Shown here: piece by piece, positions 27,037-35,339 of the stretch | Numbering within the stretch: position 1 is the stretch's first letter | Layout: every line of letters begins with the position of its first letter | Assembly (NCBI GenBank): GCA_009684515.1 | Contig: WKKS01000008.1 | Location: 1 to 64,000, forward strand | Source: Geobacter sp. | GTDB lineage: Bacteria; Desulfobacterota; Desulfuromonadia; Geobacterales; Pseudopelobacteraceae | Length of the DNA stretch: 64,000 nt | Direction: 5' to 3' | Position numbers and translations under genes: made by a program | The notes under the pieces: model-generated | Seen by the model: only the letters and a program-made list of their open reading frames with translations | Told to the model about the DNA's origin: nothing | Databases searched by the model: none

Positions 27037-27330
27037 ATGAAAAGGATGCTTTGCCAAATAGTTATTTTATTATTACTGGTTATTGCGCCGGTCTCCTTTT
27101 CGACGGACAAAATTCCTAATTTCGATAAACCGGCCACTCAAAATACCCAGTTAGAGGAGTCTGGAAAAACTTCAATATCTGTAGTTCGTAGAGCAGTCCG
27201 TTCAGCCAAGTTACCTTCTTTCACTTACCGATCCCAACAATGCTATCTATCAGCGCCGATACTGTCTATTTTTGATTATCATTCTGAAATTCCTCATGGT
27301 AGAGCCCCCCCTGTTGCCCTCACTGTTTAA
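27037..27330 (+). CDS. Small exported peptide with PNF and GRAPP motifs (copy 3)
   Basis: The 97-aa product has the same signal peptide type as copy 2 (MKRMLCQIVILLLLVIAP), then STDKIPNFDKPAT at the mature start and IPHGRAPPVALTV at the end. Between them the two copies share VVRRAV and little else, so this is a fast-changing middle between fixed ends. The IclR and symporter genes next to the copies are over 90 percent identical by eye, so the peptide changes much faster than its neighbours. The ribosome site AAGGG lies nine bases before the ATG. Confidence 0.75.
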   Translation: MKRMLCQIVILLLLVIAPVSFSTDKIPNFDKPATQNTQLEESGKTSISVVRRAVRSAKLPSFTYRSQQCYLSAPILSIFDYHSEIPHGRAPPVALTV

Positions 27331-27532
27331 CCTCTGTTAAGCCCCACATTGTAAAAAACTGTTTCAAGTTTCAAATGCTTTGCTGCAATTAATTATGCCG
27401 TACGTTTACGTTTACGCGCATACATATTCAATTGATTATAACTATCCGTTATCAATGTATATTTATAAAGGCTTATGTCTGTAGTCACTGTTTTAAGTGT
27501 GGAAACCATTTTATATAAGCGGAGTAAACATC

Positions 27533-28294
27533 ATGAGAGATAAAGGTCTGTATTCGGTACAAGCCGTTGTTAAGGCCATTGATTTGTTGGAGGCCCTTGC
27601 CCAGGACGGCGCTCGTCCGACAGTTATCGTCCTTGCAGAAAAACTGGAAATAAGCCGCAACAAGGCCTTTAGGCTGCTGGCCACACTCGAAGAAAAGGGC
27701 CTTGTCGAGCAGAACATTGAAACCGGGACATACAGCCTCGGTCTGCAAGCTTTTGAAATGGCACAGCACATCCTTAAAAGCGACAACCTGATCCGGTTGG
27801 CGCACCCGATCATGGTTGAACTGGCACGCAAGCTGGACGAGGCGGTTTACATCACGGTCATGAATAATGATGAAGTACTGTTCCTTGATATGGTCGATTC
27901 ATTCCAGCAGATCAAGGCTGTCGATCTCGTTGGACGGCGCTTCCCGTTTTTTACCAATGCTGCCGGCAAAGTTATCAAGTCGGTCAGTTCGATTGATATC
28001 TTCGGGCGCAACTCAAAAAAACGCGGTATCCCGAACCCGAAAGAGCTGGAAGTCGAACTGGATGAAATACGCCGCAAGGGCGTTGCTGTTGATTTCAATG
28101 GTCTGGGTGACGGAATCTGCGCCGTGGCGGTGGTTGTCCGTGATTATGCCGGCAAGGTAGTCGGGGCTTTGACGCTGCTGGCGCCATCATTCCGCATGCT
28201 GCAAGGGCGGCTGGAAGATGAGGTGATTCCTTCCATGTTGGAAGGTGCTGAACAGCTGTCGATGAAGTTTGGTTATTCAAGGGCATATGTCTAA
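27533..28294 (+). CDS. IclR-family transcription regulator (cassette B)
   Basis: This 253-aa protein is the cassette B copy of the regulator at 21736, with the same helix-turn-helix (ISRNKAFRLLATLEEKGL) and effector domain. Most substitutions fall in the first 75 residues, at the edges of the DNA-binding domain (for example PE to IV and NK to EK); the effector half is almost unchanged. This suggests that both sense the same ligand. The frame is open from 27497 but the ATG at 27533 matches the cassette A start and has GGAG upstream. Confidence 0.92.
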   Translation: MRDKGLYSVQAVVKAIDLLEALAQDGARPTVIVLAEKLEISRNKAFRLLATLEEKGLVEQNIETGTYSLGLQAFEMAQHILKSDNLIRLAHPIMVELARKLDEAVYITVMNNDEVLFLDMVDSFQQIKAVDLVGRRFPFFTNAAGKVIKSVSSIDIFGRNSKKRGIPNPKELEVELDEIRRKGVAVDFNGLGDGICAVAVVVRDYAGKVVGALTLLAPSFRMLQGRLEDEVIPSMLEGAEQLSMKFGYSRAYV

Positions 28295-28389
28295 ATATAT
28301 CCGTCATTTAATTTATCAGACTCAAAGCTTAACAAACCAGTTGAAGCAGACACTACAACCACTAACCGCCCGAAAAATGGGGCATGGGC

Positions 28390-28481
28390 TGGCTGGCTGC
28401 CAGCCAAATGGAAAGGAGGTAAAAGCCAAATTAATCTCGGGAAACAGTTAAAAGAGTTAACATCAAACATGAGGAGGTAAT
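28390..28481 (+). promoter_or_regulatory. Conserved leader of the symporter genes (cassette B)
   Basis: A hairpin of a different sequence from that in cassette A (GGCTGG/CCAGCC, 28391-28405) precedes the shared AAGGAGG and the conserved leader. The hairpin is thus kept in position but not in sequence, which points to structure rather than recent copying alone. Confidence 0.5.
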
Positions 28482-28748
28482 ATGTCAGTTCACGCAACTA
28501 AAGAATTACAGGCGTATTGGAAAGAGAATCTGGTGATCATCATGGTTCACCTCGCTATCTGGTTTTTTGTTTCATTTGTTTGCGGCATCATGTTCGTCGA
28601 TCAGCTCGATGCTTATATGATCGGCGGATTTCCGGTCGGTTTCTGGTTCGCCAATCAGGGTTCCATGATTACCTTCGTTATACTGATCTGGACCTATGTC
28701 TACATGATGAACAACCTGGACAAGAAGTATGATGTGCATGAGGGGTAA
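28482..28748 (+). CDS. DUF4212 sodium/solute symporter small subunit (cassette B)
   Basis: This 88-aa two-helix protein matches the cassette A small subunit except at nine positions, clustered around the loop between the helices (DAYMIGGFPVGF) and in the second helix (SMITFVILIWTY). The first 32 and last 18 residues are identical. It is followed after 60 bases by its symporter. GAGGAGG precedes the ATG. Confidence 0.92.
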   Translation: MSVHATKELQAYWKENLVIIMVHLAIWFFVSFVCGIMFVDQLDAYMIGGFPVGFWFANQGSMITFVILIWTYVYMMNNLDKKYDVHEG

Positions 28749-28808
28749 TAATCCTGAATGTATCGCAACGAAACGATTAATTTCAATAAAATCAAGAGGT
28801 GACATACT

Positions 28809-30554
28809 ATGAGCATTCTTACCTGGACCTGGATTCTGACGGGCCTCAGCTTCGGCCTGTATATCTACATCGCCTACGCTACACGGGCAAAATCAACCGG
28901 TGACTTCTACGCTGCTGAACAATCAGTTCCTCCAATACTAAACGGCATGGCAACCGGGGCTGACTGGATGTCGGCCGCCTCCTTCATCTCCATGGCCGGT
29001 CTGATCTCATTCATGGGACGTGATGGCTCCTTCTATCTGATGGGATGGACCGGAGGCTACGTTCTCCTGGCTATGCTCTTCGGACCGTATCTGCGCAAAT
29101 ACGGCAAGTTTACTATTCCGCAGTTCATGGGTGATCGGTATTACTCCAACTCAATTCGCGTACTTTCGCTGATCTGCGCCATTTTCGTATCGTTCACCTA
29201 CGTTGCCGGTCAGATGCGTGGTGTCGGTGTTGTTTTCTCACGTTTCATGGGTGTCAGTATCAACATGGGTGTTATCATCGGTATGGCACTGGTCTTTTTC
29301 TACGCTACTCTGGGTGGCATGAAGGGCATTACCTATACCCAGGTTGCTCAGTACTGCGTTTTGATTGTTGCCTATATGGTTCCGGCCATCTTTATTTCCA
29401 TGCAGCTTACCGGTAACCCGATTCCGCAGATCGGCATGGGTTCGGCAATTACAGCTGAAGGCGCCGCACGTCTTAATGATGTGTCAACTCAGGGTAAGTA
29501 CATGCTGGATGTATTGAACGGTATTCAGAAGGACCTCGGCTTTGCCGCCTATACCAACGGAACGCGGCCAAGAATTGATGTATGGTTTATCACCATGTCA
29601 CTGATGATCGGTACCGCCGGTCTGCCGCACATTCTGATCCGCTTCTTTACAGTTCCCAAAATGCGTGATGCCCGTTCCTCCGCCGGATATGCACTGCTCT
29701 TCATCGCATTGCTTTATACAACGGCTCCGGCAATTGCAGTTTTTGCGCGCACCAACTTTGTTAAATCAATTAACAACGTAAAGTACGAGAACGCTCCTTC
29801 CTGGTTCAAAAACTGGGAAAAAACCGGCCTGGTCGGATGGAAAGACAAAAACGGCGACGGCATCATGACAATCGCCAAAGGCGATGTTAAAGACCCCAAG
29901 AGCGCCAATGAAGTTATTATCGACCGTGACATCATGGTTCTTGCCAACCCTGAAATTGCCAAGCTTCCCAACTGGGTGGTTGGTCTGATCGGCGCCGGTG
30001 GTCTGGCTGCCGCACTTTCAACAGCGGCCGGTTTGCTGCTGGTTATATCTGCAGCAGTTTCACATGATTTGATGAAAGGTATTGTCAAGCCGGACATGTC
30101 GGAAAAAGAAGAGCTGTTATGGGCGCGTGCGGGGGCCGGAGTGGCGGTCTGCATCGCCGGTCTGTTCGGTATTTATCCTCCCGGTTTCGTGGCACAGGTG
30201 GTCGCCTTTGCCTTCGGTCTGGCAGCGGCCTCTTTCTTCCCCTGCATCCTGATGGGAATATTCAACAAGAAGGCTAACAAGGAAGGCGCACTGGTTGGCA
30301 TGTTTGTCGGTATCATCTTTGTTACCGCCTACATCTGCTACTTCAAGTTCATCAACCCGGCAGATAATAATGCCAAACACTGGTGGTTCGGTATTTCGCC
30401 GGAAGGTATCGGTACCGTCGGTGCTGTCCTGAACTTCATCTGCATGTATGTGGTCGGCAAGTTCACACCGGAACCGCCGCAGGAAATTCAGGATCTGGTC
30501 GGAAGTCTCCGTTACCCGGGCAAGCTGGTTGCTCCACCTTCAGCTGGCCACTGA
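28809..30554 (+). CDS. VC_2705-type sodium/solute symporter, probably acetate (cassette B)
   Basis: The 581-aa protein has the same length as the cassette A symporter and is nearly identical in all membrane spans. Differences gather in two external or loop regions: around residues 205-250 (GMGSAITAEGAARLND and after) and 325-375, next to the DKNGDG loop at 346-351. A small monocarboxylate with Na+ is the probable substrate, as for copy A. Changes limited to loops suggest altered affinity rather than a new substrate; this is inference. Confidence 0.92.
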   Translation: MSILTWTWILTGLSFGLYIYIAYATRAKSTGDFYAAEQSVPPILNGMATGADWMSAASFISMAGLISFMGRDGSFYLMGWTGGYVLLAMLFGPYLRKYGKFTIPQFMGDRYYSNSIRVLSLICAIFVSFTYVAGQMRGVGVVFSRFMGVSINMGVIIGMALVFFYATLGGMKGITYTQVAQYCVLIVAYMVPAIFISMQLTGNPIPQIGMGSAITAEGAARLNDVSTQGKYMLDVLNGIQKDLGFAAYTNGTRPRIDVWFITMSLMIGTAGLPHILIRFFTVPKMRDARSSAGYALLFIALLYTTAPAIAVFARTNFVKSINNVKYENAPSWFKNWEKTGLVGWKDKNGDGIMTIAKGDVKDPKSANEVIIDRDIMVLANPEIAKLPNWVVGLIGAGGLAAALSTAAGLLLVISAAVSHDLMKGIVKPDMSEKEELLWARAGAGVAVCIAGLFGIYPPGFVAQVVAFAFGLAAASFFPCILMGIFNKKANKEGALVGMFVGIIFVTAYICYFKFINPADNNAKHWWFGISPEGIGTVGAVLNFICMYVVGKFTPEPPQEIQDLVGSLRYPGKLVAPPSAGH

Positions 30555-30578
30555 TTTTCAGCAGCAATGGTTAGAAGC

Positions 30579-30610
30579 AGCCCCTCCCTCTGGATGGGGG
30601 AGGGGCTTTT
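30579..30610 (+). terminator. Terminator after the cassette B symporter
   Basis: A 10-base-pair stem (AGCCCCTCCC / GGGAGGGGCT) with a nine-base loop and TTTT. It has the same place as the terminator at 24750 but an unrelated sequence. Confidence 0.85.
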
Positions 30611-30658
30611 GAACAAATGGAATCAAAATTAGTACTGTTCAGTTAAAGGAGTTATGGT

Positions 30659-31198
30659 ATGAGTGTACCGGCAGAGACAATGGAGAACAGGAATAATATG
30701 ATCGTGAAAATGATTCGCACATTTAACGCAGGTATTCTGAAATTCATCATGGGAATCAGATTCCGCTCGGTCGGTGCAACTGTGCTAGGTGGTTTTGCCG
30801 GCCTGAGCATAACTTCCAACATCATACCGTCAGCCATGGAATTCAGCGGTCTTATGGATAGCTTTTCTGCGCGTTGGGGGTTAGGCGGTTTTGCAGTTTA
30901 TTCGGTTATGGCCTGGGCGGTCGGCGGCTGGGCGGTGCAGAGAACCGGCAGCAAGATGTTGGGAGCCTTTGTCCTGGGAGCAGTTGGATTGTCTACCGGA
31001 CTTCTTTTTACAGGAGTTGGCCTCGGCACTGAAACAAATATTCTGCTGGCCGGCGGCGGGTCGGCACTGCTGTATGGAGCCGTTGGCGGCATGATCATCG
31101 GTGATGCTTTAAGAGACCCACCTAAAGACGATAACAATCCTGATGACCAGACCGGTACCATCGGGAATATGTCCATCTTCCGTTACTTCAACAAATAG
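30659..31198 (+). CDS. Small membrane protein of unknown function (cassette B)
   Basis: The 179-aa product has about four Gly/Ala-rich membrane segments and aligns with the cassette A protein at 24848 by position of helices and by the texts GMSLTTTIIPTA against GLSITSNIIPSA and VYGAIGGMIISG against LYGAVGGMIIGD. It has a longer N-terminus and a hydrophilic tail (DPPKDDNNPDDQ). In-frame starts at 30659, 30680 and 30698 are possible; GGAG lies before the first. Function unknown. Confidence 0.65.
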   Translation: MSVPAETMENRNNMIVKMIRTFNAGILKFIMGIRFRSVGATVLGGFAGLSITSNIIPSAMEFSGLMDSFSARWGLGGFAVYSVMAWAVGGWAVQRTGSKMLGAFVLGAVGLSTGLLFTGVGLGTETNILLAGGGSALLYGAVGGMIIGDALRDPPKDDNNPDDQTGTIGNMSIFRYFNK

Positions 31199-31286
31199 CC
31201 CGTTATAACTGATTTCCTTCAAATTATAACGGCAGCTGCAGAGATCCAATCAAGCGCTTGCAAATCAATTTTCCGGAGATTCCATA

Positions 31287-32576
31287 ATGCTCACCGCTCT
31301 TGTCGTCATCTTTGTCATTGCCTATGCCGCCATTGCCCTGGAGCACCCGCTAAAGGTCAATAAATCAGCGTCTGCCCTGATTGGAGCCGGTCTGCTCTGG
31401 ACTATTTACGCTCTTGCTACCGGTAATGACCCTCATCTGGTAGGCGAGCAGCTCAATGAATCGCTGGCTTCAACAGCCCAGATAGTCTTTTTTCTGATGG
31501 GTGCCATGACGATTGTTGAGGTGGTGGATGCCCACAACGGTTTCGACGTCATAACTTCACGCATCAAGACCAGCAAGCTGACAACCCTGCTCTGGCTGGT
31601 TGGTGTGGTGACTTTTTTTCTGAGTGCCGTGCTGGATAACCTGACGACAACCATCGTCATGATCTCGCTCATGAAAAAACTGCTGGACAAGCACGATGAC
31701 CGGTTATTCTTCGCCGGAATAATCGTAATTGCAGCCAATGCCGGCGGCGCCTGGTCTCCGATCGGCGACGTCACAACCACCATGCTCTGGATCGGCGGCC
31801 AGATTACGACACTGGCTATTATGAAGGGTGTGTTTTTCCCATCGGTTGTCAACATGGTGGTGCCTTTAGCCATTACCAGCCTGTTCCTCAAGGGGCGTGT
31901 TGTCGTCAGTCCTGTCAAATCAATGGAACTTGGACATCGTGATCCAACCACGCCTTTTGAGCAGAATTTCATGTTCGCCATGGGACTTGGAATTCTGATC
32001 TGCGTTCCGATCTTCAAAACCGTGACCCATCTTCCGCCTTTCATGGGTATCCTGTTTGGTCTGGGAATCCTCTGGCTGTCTGGTGAATTGATCCATAGCA
32101 AAAAGGATGATGAGGACAAGGAACATCTGACTCTGGTAAGGGCTTTAAAGCAGATTGATATGAGTTCCATCATATTCTTTGTCGGCATATTGCTGGCGGT
32201 GGCGACTCTGGAACATACCCACATTCTGACAACACTTGCGAAATGGCTGGATCAGACAGTTGGCCGCCAGGATGTGATCGTAACTATCATTGGCATGGCC
32301 AGCGCCATTGTGGACAACGTCCCGCTGGTGGCTGCTTCAATGGGGATGTACAGTATGACCCAGAATCCGCCCGACAGCTTCCTGTGGGAGTTTATGGCTT
32401 ATTGCGCCGGGACCGGCGGATCAATCCTGATTATCGGTTCCGCGGCTGGAGTAGCCGCCATGGGGCTGGAAAAAATCCATTTTTTCTGGTACGTAAAGAG
32501 GATCAGCGGGCTTGCATTTGTGGGCTATTTTTGCGGGGTTATCGTTTATATTTTTCAGTACAAACTGTTTCATTGA
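31287..32576 (+). CDS. NhaD-like Na+/H+ antiporter (cassette B)
   Basis: The 429-aa protein is the close paralogue of the cassette A antiporter, with SAVLDNLTTTIVMISL, NAGGAWSPIGDVTTTMLW and SAIVDNVPLVAASMGMY all kept. It differs mainly in the loop around residues 205-230 (SPVKSMELGHRDPTTPFEQN) and at the C-terminus. An ATG after CCGGAG begins it. It ends the cassette; no clear terminator follows before the MMPL gene 100 bases on. Confidence 0.9.
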   Translation: MLTALVVIFVIAYAAIALEHPLKVNKSASALIGAGLLWTIYALATGNDPHLVGEQLNESLASTAQIVFFLMGAMTIVEVVDAHNGFDVITSRIKTSKLTTLLWLVGVVTFFLSAVLDNLTTTIVMISLMKKLLDKHDDRLFFAGIIVIAANAGGAWSPIGDVTTTMLWIGGQITTLAIMKGVFFPSVVNMVVPLAITSLFLKGRVVVSPVKSMELGHRDPTTPFEQNFMFAMGLGILICVPIFKTVTHLPPFMGILFGLGILWLSGELIHSKKDDEDKEHLTLVRALKQIDMSSIIFFVGILLAVATLEHTHILTTLAKWLDQTVGRQDVIVTIIGMASAIVDNVPLVAASMGMYSMTQNPPDSFLWEFMAYCAGTGGSILIIGSAAGVAAMGLEKIHFFWYVKRISGLAFVGYFCGVIVYIFQYKLFH

Positions 32577-32676
32577 TGTTGTAATCCGAAAACCGGTGTA
32601 AGATAGGCCGCTGTTGTCCTTAATCTTCTTGTCCGGAATGTTCAGATCAAAGACAGTCCGGAACCGGGTGTAATAA

Positions 32677-35238
32677 TTGAAAAGTCACAAATCAACCATG
32701 TTCAGCTCTCTGCTTTCACGCAGTACCTCATTAGTCAACGCTTTTACCCATCGGCACCTTGAGTGGATATACCGGGTTACTACCCGTTCTCCACTCAAGG
32801 TTATCGCTGCCTCATCACTGTTTGTCACCATCGCTGCCATCATAATCTTTACGACCCGATTCGAGGCGGATATTTTCCGTCTTTTTCCGTCGTCTCTACC
32901 AGCTTTGCGGCTTTTGACAGATTCGCTGGAATGGACCGGCAGTGCCAAGGAAGCTTATTTTCTGCTGGAGGGTGATCCACGCATACTTCCGGCAGAAACC
33001 GAAAAACTGGCAGTTCGTCTCCAAAAATTGCAGCTTGATGGTCAACCGGCTTTCAGCCGGGTTACCTGGCGTGTCTATGACGAATCAGAGGGGCAGCTGT
33101 TCGCCGAGTTCATCGCCTATGCGGTTGCCAGGCCGCAGCTGTTTGTTGATAGTCAGGGTTCGTCCGGATTGGCGGAACGTCTTTCACCGTCCTCTTTTGA
33201 TGCCGCATTGCAGCGTATAAAAACCGATCTGGCGGGGCAGTTCGGCGGCAGCATGACCAGCCTGGCCACAGCAGATCCGCTGTATTTGCGGGATTTTATC
33301 CTGCCGCGTCTGAAGGCTGCCAGTCAGGCGCTTGATCTGGATCCCGCATCTCCCTATTTTCTTTCCCGCGATCAACGGGTCATGATTGTGATCGCAGAAC
33401 CGGCCCGCCCGGTACAGGACATAGCCTTTGCGCGCCGCCTGGTAACCGGTATCAACCAGGCCCGTAGCGGGCTGTCAGTTTCTGTCAGTTGCGCCGGAGC
33501 CCATGTCAGCGCCGTTCTCGACGAAGCTGCCATGAAATCAAACATCCTCTCCTGCATCCTGTCGTCCCTGCTGGTTGTACTGGCGATCTTCTACACCGCT
33601 TACCGCCGTCTGCTGCCCACAATTCTCCTGCCGCTGATTATTGCTGTCGGAGTAATACTGGCGCTGGGTACTGCGTCACTGCTTCTGCCATCCATCCATG
33701 TCATCTCTTTTGCTTTTATGGCGCTGATTATCGGCCTGGGCACTGACTATTCAATCCATCTTTATGACCGTTACCACTGCGAACGGGTGGCCGGAAAGGA
33801 TACCTTGCAGGCCTTGCAACTGGCGGTGGTCGATACCGGTCATGGCCTGTTTACCGCCGCCGCCACTACGGCCCTCCCTTTTCTGGCGCTGATGATATCC
33901 GATGTGCGCGCTCTCTACGAACTCGGCCTGCTGGTGGGGCTGGGGGTACTGTTCTCTCTCTACGCCACTCTTTTCTTTCTGCCCCCGCTGCTGATCTTCA
34001 TGGAGCGCCGCTTTCCGGCGCCTTTTCATCCAATCCCGGCTCTTGGCATGGGTCGTATCTGGCGCTTCACCGGTCGTCAACCCAGGCGGATCATAGCCGT
34101 TTCGCTTGTGGTGATCGCAACGGGCGGATTCATGATGTTTCAAATCACCTTTGACGGTGAATTGAAAAACCTTCAGCCGCAGCACTCCGAAGCTTTCCTG
34201 ACTCAGGCCAAGATTGAAAAACATCTCAGTCTGGCTCCAAAGCAGTTACTGGTGGCAGTTGAGGGGAAAGACCTTGCCCAGGTTTTGTCCCGGACTGGAA
34301 AAGTGGGGGAGCTGATAGAGCGTTACCGGAGTGACAGGCGTATCAGCAGCTGGTCCTCTCTGGGAAATATTATTAATGACCGGACTCAGCAGCAAATCAT
34401 CGCCAAGACTCTCTCCCGGGCCACGGCCGGTACAAAAGGTGATGCAGCTTTGCGGGAGGCTTTGGAGAGGCACGGTTTCGAAGCGGAACCGTTCAATCCC
34501 TTTATTGCCGCGTTTGAAAACTTTGCCTCTGCAGCCCCGATCCCGGAAACGGAAGGGGTCGAGCGTCTGCTGGCGTCACCGCTGCGCGGGGTGGTTAACC
34601 GGCATCTAGTCAATGATGAGGATGGATACCACAGCCTGCTCTTTTTATACTACAAGGGGGCGGAGTTTGATCAGCAGCTGTTCCTGAAGGAACTGGCTGC
34701 AATCGACCCGCAAGCCCGGGCCACCAGCGTTGATCTGGTCAGCAAACAGTTGTCAACCTCTGTAGCACATAGTTTTATGTGGAGTTTCCTGGTTGGTGGG
34801 GTATTGGTTCTGTTTCTATTCATCACTCATTTTGAGTCCAGGCTGGGGATGCTGTACGCTTTTTTTCCGGTTGCGGCTGGCGCTGTCATGATGCTGGGCA
34901 GTATGGCAACCTTCAGCATGGGGATAAACTTCATGAATGCCATGGTGTTGGTGACGATTGTCGGCATGGGAAGCGATTACGGCCTGCATATCGCCCACCG
35001 GGTGACCGGTGGAGATGATTCTGACGGGGAAGGGCGCTTTATTCAATCTGGACGTGCTGTTTTGATCTCTGCCTTGACCACCATTGCCGGTTTCGGCTCG
35101 TTAGCCTTTGCCGATTATCCGGCCATGGCTTCGATCGGTTGGGCCACCAACCTGGGCGTCGGTTTTACAGCCTTGTGCGCTCTGTTTACTTTACCGGCAA
35201 TTCTGATTGTTCAGAAAAACAGGCTGGGCGGTATTTAA
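32677..35238 (+). CDS. MMPL/RND-type exporter
   Basis: The 853-aa product has two repeats of one membrane span, a large outer domain and a five-span bundle. The MMPL signatures are IIGLGTDYSIHLYDRYHCE in the first half and IVGMGSDYGLHIAHR in the second. Proteins of this type move lipids or other hydrophobic molecules; those of the HpnN kind serve hopanoids, but nothing nearby supports that. Start is uncertain: TTG at 32677 or ATG at 32698, neither with a strong ribosome site. It may be a separate unit after the cassettes. Confidence 0.85.
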   Translation: MKSHKSTMFSSLLSRSTSLVNAFTHRHLEWIYRVTTRSPLKVIAASSLFVTIAAIIIFTTRFEADIFRLFPSSLPALRLLTDSLEWTGSAKEAYFLLEGDPRILPAETEKLAVRLQKLQLDGQPAFSRVTWRVYDESEGQLFAEFIAYAVARPQLFVDSQGSSGLAERLSPSSFDAALQRIKTDLAGQFGGSMTSLATADPLYLRDFILPRLKAASQALDLDPASPYFLSRDQRVMIVIAEPARPVQDIAFARRLVTGINQARSGLSVSVSCAGAHVSAVLDEAAMKSNILSCILSSLLVVLAIFYTAYRRLLPTILLPLIIAVGVILALGTASLLLPSIHVISFAFMALIIGLGTDYSIHLYDRYHCERVAGKDTLQALQLAVVDTGHGLFTAAATTALPFLALMISDVRALYELGLLVGLGVLFSLYATLFFLPPLLIFMERRFPAPFHPIPALGMGRIWRFTGRQPRRIIAVSLVVIATGGFMMFQITFDGELKNLQPQHSEAFLTQAKIEKHLSLAPKQLLVAVEGKDLAQVLSRTGKVGELIERYRSDRRISSWSSLGNIINDRTQQQIIAKTLSRATAGTKGDAALREALERHGFEAEPFNPFIAAFENFASAAPIPETEGVERLLASPLRGVVNRHLVNDEDGYHSLLFLYYKGAEFDQQLFLKELAAIDPQARATSVDLVSKQLSTSVAHSFMWSFLVGGVLVLFLFITHFESRLGMLYAFFPVAAGAVMMLGSMATFSMGINFMNAMVLVTIVGMGSDYGLHIAHRVTGGDDSDGEGRFIQSGRAVLISALTTIAGFGSLAFADYPAMASIGWATNLGVGFTALCALFTLPAILIVQKNRLGGI

Positions 35239-35278
35239 AGACAGGTTGATGTGGGAAATCTTTCAGGTTCTGATACAA

Positions 35279-35306
35279 ACAAAGGGCGCTTTTGGGCGCC
35301 CTTTGT
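35279..35306. terminator. Bidirectional terminator between MMPL and dctM
   Basis: Stem of 11 bases (ACAAAGGGCGC and its complement) with a six-base loop between convergent genes. The minus strand continues with TTTGTTTG, so it serves the TRAP operon best. Confidence 0.75.
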
Positions 35307-35339
35307 GTTTCCAGCCGGTATGCAGTGCTTCACGCTACA

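Noticed and set aside
31433..32224. 263-codon open frame antisense to the cassette B NhaD gene
   Set aside because: Shadow frame caused by the codon use of the plus-strand membrane protein; no start site and no family text.
21111..32576. The duplicated cassettes as a composite transposon
   Set aside because: No transposase, terminal inverted repeats or target-site copies were found at the borders; plain tandem duplication is enough.
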